Below are positions 1 through 5,149 of a stretch of DNA of 5,149 nucleotides, one piece after another. Every line of letters begins with the position of its first letter. Position 1 is the stretch's first letter. Under the pieces are notes generated by a model. It saw only the letters and a list, made by a program, of their open reading frames with translations, was not told the origin of the DNA and searched no databases. Origin of the DNA: Anaerolineae bacterium (GTDB lineage: Bacteria; Chloroflexota; Anaerolineae; Anaerolineales; Villigracilaceae). The translations under genes were made by a program, and so were the position numbers. The stretch covers positions 620-5,768 of the forward strand of contig PMLN01000260.1 of the NCBI GenBank assembly GCA_003158885.1. The letters are read 5' to 3'.

Positions 1-724
1 CAAAGGTGCGCGTCAGATCGGAGATATATCCATCCACGCTGGCGCCCCAATCCACAACCAATAAATCGCCGCGTTGAAGTTTTCGATCCGAGGGCGAAGC
101 GTGCGGATTAGCGGAATTGGGTCCCCCGGAAACGATCGGTGTGAACGGCAATTCGGATTCTGAGCCATGTTTCAACATCTGAAGCGTTAACTCGGTTGCG
201 ATTTCCTTTTCTGTCACCCCAATTTTTATAAACGGGATGGTCGCTTCGAGCGCAGCCTGCGCAACCTTGACCGCCCGCCTCATCGCCACGATTTCGGACT
301 CATCCTTGCGCAAGCGCAAGGATGCCAGCGCTTCCGAAGCATCGGGAAAATCCGCTTCGGGTGCACCGGCATGAACATGGTGAAACTCCAATAAGCGCAA
401 TTGGCGCGGCTCGACGCCGATCTTCTTCCCGTCAAGCCCCAGGGATTGCACGGCCTGGCGAAAGACAGCATCCCACTCGGTCGGGTTTTCGCCATAGGCA
501 AAGGCAGTAACTTTATAGGGGAAAAGATCCACCTTGAGCATTTCAAGCTCAGGCAAAACAATCACCGGGTCCCTGCCCTGTGCCACCAATAACACGACCG
601 GCCGCTCCATGAGGTGGAATTTCAGGCCTGTCAAATAGGTGAGGGTCGGACCGGGGTTAATGACCACCGCATCCAGCCCGGCCTGGGCAAGAGCGGTTTG
701 AAGTTTTTCGAGTCGAGTTGACAT
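1..724 (-). CDS. M24-family metallopeptidase (Xaa-Pro aminopeptidase type), 3' end beyond left edge
   Basis: Reading leftward from ATG at 724-722, the frame stays open to the window edge, giving 241 residues with no stop. Residues 1 to about 130 look like the creatinase/prolidase N-terminal domain. The pita-bread catalytic domain begins near 142 (KDESEI, then AMRRA). Visible active-site pieces are H208 in NPHASPSD, D225 in VVDWGA and D236 in SDLTRTF. The 11-residue spacing of the two Asp residues fits the first two metal ligands of this family. The remaining His and Glu ligands lie outside the window. Family members are usually about 350-400 residues and remove the N-terminal residue preceding proline, or cleave Xaa-Pro dipeptides. 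Which of these applies cannot be decided here. GGAG lies 7 nt before the ATG and supports this start. A near-copy of the first 16 codons lies at 2713-2766, behind the SDR gene, which suggests this gene was once the third gene of that operon. Confidence 0.93.
   Translation of the reverse strand, partial: MSTRLEKLQTALAQAGLDAVVINPGPTLTYLTGLKFHLMERPVVLLVAQGRDPVIVLPELEMLKVDLFPYKVTAFAYGENPTEWDAVFRQAVQSLGLDGKKIGVEPRQLRLLEFHHVHAGAPEADFPDASEALASLRLRKDESEIVAMRRAVKVAQAALEATIPFIKIGVTEKEIATELTLQMLKHGSESELPFTPIVSGGPNSANPHASPSDRKLQRGDLLVVDWGASVDGYISDLTRTF
301..324. repeat. Perfect 11-bp inverted repeat with 2-nt centre inside the M24 gene
   Basis: CATCCTTGCGC at 301-311 is followed by AA and then its exact reverse complement at 314-324. 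It lies wholly inside the peptidase coding sequence, over codons for roughly residues 134-141 (SLRLRKDE). As RNA it could fold into a tight GC-containing hairpin at the linker between the two protein domains. No T-run follows on either strand, so it is not a convincing terminator. The repeated Leu-Arg codons TTG CGC TTG CGC explain part of the symmetry, so chance is a real alternative. Confidence 0.5.
674..721 (-). repeat. 48-bp direct repeat, copy A (intact start of the M24 peptidase gene)
   Basis: This stretch matches 2713-2760 at 45 of 48 positions in the same orientation (constant offset 2039). Differences are at 685/2724, 692/2731 and 713/2752. In the peptidase frame two are synonymous (GCT/GCC and CGA/CGC) and the third turns CAG (Gln14) in this copy into TAG in the other. 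Homology stops sharply at 673/2712 on one side and at the second codon on the other. This copy belongs to the open gene. Confidence 0.9.
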
Positions 725-942
725 TTATTGTCTCCGGAATAGAATTGCTCGCAAGCATTTATAATCTTACGTAACTGTTCAGGCATGATTTCCAGGACGG
801 CAAGTATGGCAGCATTTCGCAAGGTCAGCATACATTTGGCACAGGTTCGGTTGCCCTATTCGCTTTTTGCCACAGCCAGCGTTTTTCGATCAACATGACT
901 GAACAGTAACAATTTTACACCCAATACGCTTAGGAAGAAACT
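725..942. other. Divergent intergenic region between the M24 gene and the plus-strand glycosyltransferase remnant
   Basis: This 218-bp region lies between two divergent starts and should hold the present promoter of the peptidase gene. On the minus strand there is a TATAAA-like hexamer in the AT-rich stretch near 758-763, beside an 8-bp palindrome TTACGTAA at 767-774. I cannot find a good -35 box at standard spacing, so no promoter is called. GGAG at 732-735 (minus strand) is the peptidase ribosome-binding site. An open minus-strand frame starting at 831 crosses into the peptidase start in another frame, but it shows no recognisable family. Confidence 0.4.
932..937 (+). promoter_or_regulatory. 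Ribosome-binding site for a TTG start
   Basis: AGGAAG ends 5 nt before the TTG at 943-945. It is the reason for accepting this rare start codon for the plus-strand remnant, because no ATG or GTG in the same frame offers a comparable signal. Confidence 0.5.
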
Positions 943-1761
943 TTGGACTTAATTAAGTTAATCGACTCACAGTTTAATCTAGTAGATGTATTTGCCCTCA
1001 CCCCTTCAGAAATGAAACGGCGCCTGAGCGCCAAGCCAAGACGTGATGAGGTTTTTGCGCTTGCGTTTGCTTTATTCACATTAGGAGGGTTGGCGGTTAT
1101 TCAATATACAGGACACTTCATCACATATTATGATCTCTCAAGGGCAAATTACAGGGATTATAGCAGGGGGATTTGCGCTGATCATCCTTGGGCTTGTCAT
1201 TCAACGGTGGCATATCGCTGGAATAGGGATAGCGATTGCTTTGATAAAATTTCAGCTTGGCACGATTCCTCTTTGCGCGTTATTACTGCTTTGGGATACG
1301 GGCTGGATAAACAAATTGAAGACACTCTTCATTCCATCTGCATTTTTTGTTCTTTCCCTTTTTCTTTATCCGGCATGGCCCTATCAACTGGTTAGAACAA
1401 TTGTAAGCAATCCCCTTATCCCGAAGGAAGCGTTTCGCTCTGGCAATGGATTGGTCCGTTTGCTCTTCTACTCTGGGTTGCCCCCCTATTTATTAAATTA
1501 CCCAAACAAGAACGGTTTTGTTTGTTGTTAATGGCAAACGCACTGGCTTTACCGTATTTCCAACAAACAGATTTGCTATTGATGTTTACTTTTTTCACCG
1601 GGTATGGAGCAGTGGCCGCCAATATTTTCTTCGTGGCCGGCAGATTTGGAATATTTTCTTCTTTCTCAGCATGGACAGTCATTCGTGGTTTATCATTGAT
1701 TCCGCTTGGAATCTATTCCACTACCTTATATCGGGCCGTAAAGAAACAGAGAGTTGTTTGA
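943..1761 (+). pseudogene. GT87/DUF2029-like membrane glycosyltransferase, frameshifted remnant
   Basis: A multi-membrane protein can be read only across three frame segments: TTG at 943 to about 1126, then a +1 shift, about 1130 to 1422, then a -1 shift, and 1423 to the TGA at 1759-1761. The two shifts cancel, and the joined reading would be about 272 residues. The second segment begins ISQGQITGIIAGG and continues to ALIKFQLGTIPL. This matches the GQ...K(P/F)Q arrangement of GT87-type proteins, which transfer sugars from polyprenyl-phosphate donors on the outer side of the membrane. The third segment (PEGSVSLWQWIG, then PYFQQTDLLLM and TLYRAVKKQ) has further helices. The N-terminal catalytic Asp region (D-x-Y ... 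G-x-x-PY) is absent, and the family is usually 350 residues or more. The first segment (LVDVFALTPSEMKRR, then a helix) is not recognisably GT87 and may be foreign to the rest. Second shift: between 1396 and 1430; first: between 1085 and about 1140. Sequencing indels are the main alternative. Confidence 0.7.
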
Positions 1762-2608
1762 GTTTTTTAAAAAACTTATGAACTGTCCCAGGGTTTTGCT
1801 CCATCCAAACCAGCAACCCCAACAGCCAATAAAACTGGGCCCCGTTGGGAGACAAACCCGTCGGAACCAAAAACCAAGAAAGGAGGGTGAATCTCCATGT
1901 AGCGAATTCTGCACATATTATCCAGTCGCTTGGCCATATAGAAGGAGAAAACATTGCCGCAACATAAAAAGACCGAGACTTGGAGATCAATAGAACCACA
2001 AGAACAATAACAAACAGCAAAATATATAACCAGATAAAGCCAGTCAAAGCACTGAAACCGGCAATACTAGCAGCTACGGTTGTACGCGTGCTCATAGGTG
2101 GTAACGCAGTGAGCCAGTCTTTGATCCAAAGCGGCTGGATAAGAGTTGGTATGCCCCATAAAAGAAGGCAGGAAAATGAAAACGAAATGATTTCACGCCA
2201 GTTTCTTTGCCGCCACCATTCCACTAGTTGCAAAGGAATCAATAAAAGCCCCAATTGAGGCTTTAAAGTCAGAAGGGATAAACCCCAGCCGCCCAACAAT
2301 CTCGCCGGCACCCACAGGAAAGCATCCAAACTGCCCATCGAGAGGCCGAAGACAAAAGGAAACGAAAGCAAAATCCAGTGAGAACGTTTTTTGGCCAACA
2401 GAACGATCAGAATAAACGAAAGGCAGATCATAACTGGAACCCAAACGGAAAAGGGCATCCATGTCGTGAAAGATAAAAGCCAAGCAACCTGAACTGGATT
2501 GATAAACCCCTCGACCCTATACGGAGAGATGCCGTGAGTCATGGCTTGTCCAGCTTGATAAAAGATATACCAATCTCGAAATATGGGAAGAGGCGGTAAA
2601 GGAATCAT
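1721..2608 (-). CDS. GT87/DUF2029-family membrane glycosyltransferase, possibly lacking its first helix
   Basis: This 295-residue, strongly hydrophobic protein has about eight membrane segments. Near the N-terminus D12 in FRDWYIFYQAG, then HGISPY (25-30), matches the loop after helix 1 in GT87 proteins. There a single Asp is needed for sugar transfer in the studied mannosyltransferase PimE. LTLKPQLGLLL (K116-P117-Q118) and MFSPSIWPSDW (219-229) are further family-like motifs. Members act in the cytoplasmic membrane on polyprenyl-phosphate sugars to build glycolipids or cell-envelope glycans. The substrate here is unknown. The protein starts directly before the catalytic loop, so helix 1 is missing. 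A matching hydrophobic stretch lies just upstream in another frame, joined by an ATGA overlap (2605-2608). An in-frame stop at 2624-2626 rules out a longer start in this frame. There is no clear Shine-Dalgarno sequence, so translation may depend on coupling. Its 3' end overlaps the convergent glycosyltransferase remnant by 41 bp. It may be functional or decaying. Confidence 0.75.
   Translation of the reverse strand: MIPLPPLPIFRDWYIFYQAGQAMTHGISPYRVEGFINPVQVAWLLSFTTWMPFSVWVPVMICLSFILIVLLAKKRSHWILLSFPFVFGLSMGSLDAFLWVPARLLGGWGLSLLTLKPQLGLLLIPLQLVEWWRQRNWREIISFSFSCLLLWGIPTLIQPLWIKDWLTALPPMSTRTTVAASIAGFSALTGFIWLYILLFVIVLVVLLISKSRSFYVAAMFSPSIWPSDWIICAEFATWRFTLLSWFLVPTGLSPNGAQFYWLLGLLVWMEQNPGTVHKFFKKLKQLSVSLRPDIR
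1761..1776. repeat. 16-bp perfect AT palindrome at the convergent gene ends
   Basis: AGTTTTTTAAAAAACT is perfectly self-complementary and starts at the last base of the plus-strand stop codon. It lies inside the minus-strand gene, over codons for KFFKK. It has the T-run and A-run look of a terminator core but no GC stem or loop. A bidirectional terminator role is therefore only a possibility. Confidence 0.3.
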
Positions 2609-2709
2609 GTCTTGTTTCGCATTTTAAAAATCCACGTAAAGAACACAACGAACAAGGATTGAGCTAGAAATTCGATCGCAATAAAAACCGCTATATCACC
2701 ATGGAAGAA
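2605..2709 (-). pseudogene. Short membrane-helix reading frame truncated at the repeat junction
   Basis: Read leftward from 2709 to the TGA at 2605-2607, this frame encodes 34 residues: FFHGDIAVFIAIEF, then a hydrophobic stretch (LFVVFFTWIF) ending KMRNKT. It is closed upstream by a TGA at 2710-2712, exactly where M24 homology ends. Its stop overlaps the start of the next gene as ATGA. There are two explanations. It may be the 3' end of another membrane-protein gene whose body was lost when the segment moved in. Or it may be the missing first helix of the GT87 gene, separated by a one-base frameshift near 2609-2626. The second fits GT87 topology, where a helix directly precedes the catalytic Asp loop. 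There is no good start codon, apart from internal TTG or GTG. Confidence 0.45.
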
Positions 2710-2712
2710 TCA

Positions 2713-2760
2713 CAGCCCGGCCTAGGCAAGGGCGGTTTGAAGTTTTTCGAGGCGAGTTGA
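2713..2760 (-). repeat. 48-bp direct repeat, copy B (dead start of the M24 peptidase gene)
   Basis: This is the partner of 674-721 and is 45 of 48 identical. Next to the SDR gene it marks the right-hand junction of the AT-rich glycosyltransferase segment. Confidence 0.9.
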
Positions 2761-2766
2761 GTTCAT
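2713..2766 (-). pseudogene. Truncated 5' remnant of an M24 peptidase gene
   Basis: ATG at 2766-2764 begins MNSTRLEKLQTALA, then TAG, then AGL and a TGA. Apart from one extra Asn codon after the ATG, this equals the first 17 residues of the intact peptidase at 724, with Gln14 changed to a stop. AGGA at 2774-2777 overlaps the SDR stop codon and sits 7 nt before the ATG. The start signal of a coupled third operon gene is therefore still in place. Translation, if any, would give a 14-residue peptide. After 2713 the sequence changes to unrelated DNA. The copy next to the SDR is probably the original operon position, since its spacing (9 nt after the SDR stop) is typical of an operon. Confidence 0.85.
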
Positions 2767-2775
2767 ACGGAAATC

Positions 2776-3600
2776 CTATTTCTTTTCAAGGTTGTGGTAC
2801 GGGCGGACAAAGAATTGTTTTAAGAACCAATCCACCAAATATGGAAACAAAAGATCCAATCCAATGACAATGCGATACCACCACGGAATAATAACAACCC
2901 GACGCGGATGCCTGGCCAGCTCGACTACGCGGCGAGCCACATACTCGGAAGTCATGGATAAGCCTTTGAACACATTTAAACTGCGTTTGGCATTGGACGA
3001 CCGGCCGGTGTGCTGTCCGAACTCCGTGTGTGCAGGACCGGGATAAATCCCTGAGACTTTGATTCCAAACGGTGAAACTTCGCGGCGCAGGGCATCCGTG
3101 AAGCCGCGCACGCCAAATTTAGTCGCAGCATAGATTGAATACATGGGGATTGCGATCCAGCCCGCCACGGAAGACATGTTGATGATATGTCCATGAGCCT
3201 GTTTCAACATATAAGGCAGTACGGCACGCGTTACCTGGATCACACCCAGCAAATTGACATTCACCTGGGTTTCAATATCGCGCGCCGCATCCAGGTTTTC
3301 CAGCCAATCGAGACGGCCAAAGCCAGCGTTATTGAAAAGGATATCAATCCGGCCATAAAGATCGATCGCAGAGGTGACCATCAAGTCCACATCCGCGCGG
3401 CTGGTCACATCCATCGGGATGGCAATTGCCTCGCCTCCCGCGGATTGAATCTCGCCTGCCAACTTCTGCAGGCGGTCAAGGCGGCGAGCAGCCAGGACGA
3501 CCCTGCAACCTGCCTGCGCGAACAGCCGCGCGGCTTCTTCGCCAAAGCCGGATGAAGCGCCGGTGATGATGACAACTTTGTCTTTAAGAGAATTCGACAT
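2776..3600 (-). CDS. Short-chain dehydrogenase/reductase (classical SDR)
   Basis: This complete 274-residue protein has a full classical SDR motif set: cofactor-binding TGASSGFG (13-20), D64 in the DV pair, NNAG (90-93), N116 in the NVNLLG helix, S144 in INMSSVAG, and Y157 with K161 in YAATK. The PGP motif follows at 187-189. Basic residues in the AARRLDR segment (38-44) after strand 2 suggest NADP(H) preference, which is an inference. The substrate cannot be told from sequence. The C-terminus beyond about 235 carries IIPWWYRIVIG and LDLLFPYLVDWFLKQFF. This hydrophobic tail could bind membrane or form a dimer surface, and it recalls SDRs acting on lipid-like substrates. The ATG at 3600 is preceded by a weak GGA 8 nt upstream. 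It lies 25 bp after lon and its TAG stop overlaps the ribosome-binding site of the M24 remnant, so it is probably the second gene of a lon-led operon. Confidence 0.93.
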   Translation of the reverse strand: MSNSLKDKVVIITGASSGFGEEAARLFAQAGCRVVLAARRLDRLQKLAGEIQSAGGEAIAIPMDVTSRADVDLMVTSAIDLYGRIDILFNNAGFGRLDWLENLDAARDIETQVNVNLLGVIQVTRAVLPYMLKQAHGHIINMSSVAGWIAIPMYSIYAATKFGVRGFTDALRREVSPFGIKVSGIYPGPAHTEFGQHTGRSSNAKRSLNVFKGLSMTSEYVARRVVELARHPRRVVIIPWWYRIVIGLDLLFPYLVDWFLKQFFVRPYHNLEKK

Positions 3601-3625
3601 CCATCAAGTCCAAAATACTCCGATG

Positions 3626-5149
3626 TTATTCCTGTTCCTCAGAATTCTCTTCATTCTTTCGTTTTCTCGGTCTCGGCGGTTCAACGACCGCCTCGGGCGC
3701 GATGGCAAGCTCAACGACCTGATCCATGTGCGTAACGGGGATAATTTTCATCTCTGAGCGCACGGTTTTCGGAACTTCATACAAGTCCTTGATGTTCTTT
3801 TCAGGCAACAAAACCACCTTCAATCCGGCGCGATAGGCCGCCAAAACCTTTTCGCGCACACCGCCAATCGGCAGGATGCGTCCGCGCAGTGTAATCTCAC
3901 CGGTCATTCCAACCTGGCAGTAAACAGGCCGGCCCGTCAGCGCAGAGATCATGGCAGTGGCAATGGTAATCCCAGCCGATGGGCCGTCTTTGGGAATGGC
4001 ACCTTCGGGCATGTGCAAGTGAATATCCATACGTTCGAAGACTTCCAATTCAACGCCCAGCAGGGCCGCGCGCGATTTGATATAGGTCAGCGCCGCCTGT
4101 GCCGACTCCTGCATCACATCACCCAACTGGCCGGTCATTTGCAGAGCACCTTTGCCCTCCAGGACTGCAACTTCAACCGGCATGATCTCACCGCCGTTCT
4201 CAGTCCAGGCCAGTGATTGCACCACACCCACCTCATCCTGCTTTTCCACTTCGGGCGGAATGTATTGCGGCGGATCGAGGAATTTCTCGATGAGGTCCGC
4301 GCCGATCCTGGTGGGATATTTTTTCTCCTCGGCTTTGAGACGCGCTACTTTGCGGCTGATGCGCCCGATCTCGCGCTCCAGGTTGCGAACGCCCGCTTCA
4401 AAGGTATATTCGCGAATAATGCGCTGGAGTGCGGTGGTCTCAAAGATCAAATCAATATCGGCGATCCCGTTCTCTTCGATCTGGCGCGGGATGAGATAGC
4501 GATTTGCAATCTCCAGCTTTTCCTCCTCGATATAGCCGGGAAACTCAATCACCTCCATGCGGTCGAGCAACGCGGCGGGAATCGAACCGAGATAATTCGC
4601 CGTAGTAATGAACATCGCCCTGGAAAGATCAAAAGGCAGCTCCAGGTAATGATCGCTGAACGAATTATTTTGTTCGGGGTCGAGCACTTCGAGCATGGCC
4701 GAAGCCGGGTCGCCGCGAAAGTCGGAATAGAGCTTATCGATCTCATCCAGCATAAAAAGCGGATTGGCGGTCCCAGCGCGCTTCATGGTTTGCAGGATGC
4801 GTCCCGGCAAAGCGCCGATATAGGTGCGGCGGTGACCGCGAATTTCCGCTTCGTCGCGGACGCCGCCCAGCGAGACGCGTACAAACTTGCGCCCGAGCGC
4901 TTCGGCAATCGAGCGGCCCAGGGAGGTCTTGCCGGTTCCAGGCGGCCCCACAAAGCATAAAATGGGCTGGCGATCCTTCTTGGGCTTGAGCGAACGCACC
5001 GCAATATATTCAAGGATACGCTCCTTGGCTTTCTTCAGCCCATAATGATCGCGATCGAGAATCCTGGCGGCGTGCTTGACATCCAGATTGTCGGGTGTGA
5101 ATTTTGTCCACGGCAGATCCAGAATCCAATCAACATAGGTGCGGATGAT
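3626..5149 (-). CDS. lon: ATP-dependent Lon protease (LonA), 5' part beyond right edge
   Basis: The frame is open from the right edge to TAA at 3626-3628, giving 507 visible residues. It begins in the region before the AAA+ domain (RTYVDWILDLPW). Counting from the window edge, Walker A GPPGTGKT is at 68-75 and Walker B FMLDEID ends near 138. Sensor-type residues follow in ITTANYLGSIP, with the arginine-bearing LLDRMEVI. The proteolytic domain has catalytic Ser391 in PKDGPSAG and Lys434 in GGVREK. The 43-residue Ser-Lys spacing and the 317-residue distance from the Walker lysine to the serine equal those of E. coli Lon (K362, S679, K722). About 290 N-terminal residues (substrate-binding LAN domain) are missing because of the edge. 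Lon degrades misfolded and regulatory proteins in the cytoplasm. The tail after the catalytic domain is short and charged (RPRKRKNEEN...). The GTG at 4999 is internal to this gene and not its start. Confidence 0.97.
   Translation of the reverse strand: MIRTYVDWILDLPWTKFTPDNLDVKHAARILDRDHYGLKKAKERILEYIAVRSLKPKKDRQPILCFVGPPGTGKTSLGRSIAEALGRKFVRVSLGGVRDEAEIRGHRRTYIGALPGRILQTMKRAGTANPLFMLDEIDKLYSDFRGDPASAMLEVLDPEQNNSFSDHYLELPFDLSRAMFITTANYLGSIPAALLDRMEVIEFPGYIEEEKLEIANRYLIPRQIEENGIADIDLIFETTALQRIIREYTFEAGVRNLEREIGRISRKVARLKAEEKKYPTRIGADLIEKFLDPPQYIPPEVEKQDEVGVVQSLAWTENGGEIMPVEVAVLEGKGALQMTGQLGDVMQESAQAALTYIKSRAALLGVELEVFERMDIHLHMPEGAIPKDGPSAGITIATAMISALTGRPVYCQVGMTGEITLRGRILPIGGVREKVLAAYRAGLKVVLLPEKNIKDLYEVPKTVRSEMKIIPVTHMDQVVELAIAPEAVVEPPRPRKRKNEENSEEQE

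Larger units (their letters stand above)
722..2712. other. Probable inserted glycosyltransferase segment between the two M24 5' ends
   Basis: The segment separates two direct-repeat copies of the peptidase gene start and holds genes unrelated to the flanking lon-SDR-peptidase run. It is visibly richer in A+T: for example 1981-2040 has 19 G/C of 60, against 42 of 60 at 4861-4920 in lon. It contains no transposase or integrase, and I found no terminal inverted repeats. A 48-bp diverged repeat is far longer than usual transposon target duplications. Homologous or illegitimate recombination, or a partial duplication, is therefore more likely than a simple insertion-sequence event. The exact edges are inferred from where repeat homology ends. 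Confidence 0.5.

Noticed and set aside
631..831. 66-codon minus-strand frame across the peptidase start
   Set aside because: Its second half is an out-of-frame reading of the peptidase gene, and its first half shows no recognisable family or good ribosome-binding site.
943..1395. A single 150-residue plus-strand protein
   Set aside because: Only about the first 60 codons look like protein. After 1126 this frame is a low-quality reading of DNA whose GT87-like meaning lies in the next frame.
1754..2258. Plus-strand open frames at 1754-1993 and 1980-2258
   Set aside because: Both are antisense to the GT87 membrane protein gene and give basic, low-complexity translations without family features.
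722..2712. Insertion sequence or transposon
   Set aside because: There is no transposase and I found no terminal inverted repeats. The flanking 48-bp repeat is too long, too diverged and too clearly coding to be a normal target-site duplication.
4217..4960. 247-codon plus-strand open frame opposite lon
   Set aside because: It lies wholly antisense to a well-supported Lon AAA+ domain. Its translation shows no family motif and looks like a by-product of GC-rich codon use in lon.
4997..4999. GTG as the start of the Lon protein
   Set aside because: The same frame continues upstream to the window edge with conserved Lon sequence (RTYVDWILDLPW), so this GTG is an internal valine codon.

Overview
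The window looks like bacterial chromosome, most likely Chloroflexota (Anaerolineae-like). That guess rests on how the Lon, SDR and M24 peptidase proteins read and on the many multi-membrane GT87-type proteins. It is recalled family resemblance, not a computed placement. No tRNA, rRNA, CRISPR array or transposase is visible.

Right part (2776-5149, minus strand): the 3' two thirds of an ATP-dependent Lon protease gene runs in from the right edge. After 25 bp comes a complete short-chain dehydrogenase/reductase (SDR). Spacing and orientation suggest one transcript. Nine bases past the SDR stop there is a ribosome-binding site, a start codon and 16 codons nearly identical to the start of the M24 peptidase gene that lies 2 kb further left. 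This copy is dead: a CAG codon has become TAG, and homology ends abruptly at 2713.

Middle part (about 725-2712): an AT-richer block between the two copies of the M24 5' end. It holds two convergent genes for membrane proteins resembling GT87/DUF2029 polyprenol-phosphate-sugar-dependent glycosyltransferases. The minus-strand gene (1721-2608) is largely open, but its first membrane helix may sit in another frame just upstream. The plus-strand gene (943-1761) can only be read by changing frame twice, so it is scored as a pseudogene.

Left part (1-724, minus strand): the N-terminal 241 codons of an M24-family metallopeptidase (Xaa-Pro aminopeptidase type), cut by the left edge.

The simplest reading is an ancestral lon-SDR-M24 peptidase operon. 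A roughly 2-kb glycosyltransferase segment later separated the peptidase gene from its operon, leaving a 48-bp direct repeat (45 of 48 identical) that is the first 16 codons of the peptidase gene. The intact peptidase gene now starts divergently from the glycosyltransferase pseudogene, with its own ribosome-binding site. This rearrangement scar is the most noteworthy feature. I see no convincing new defence system or other novel machinery.
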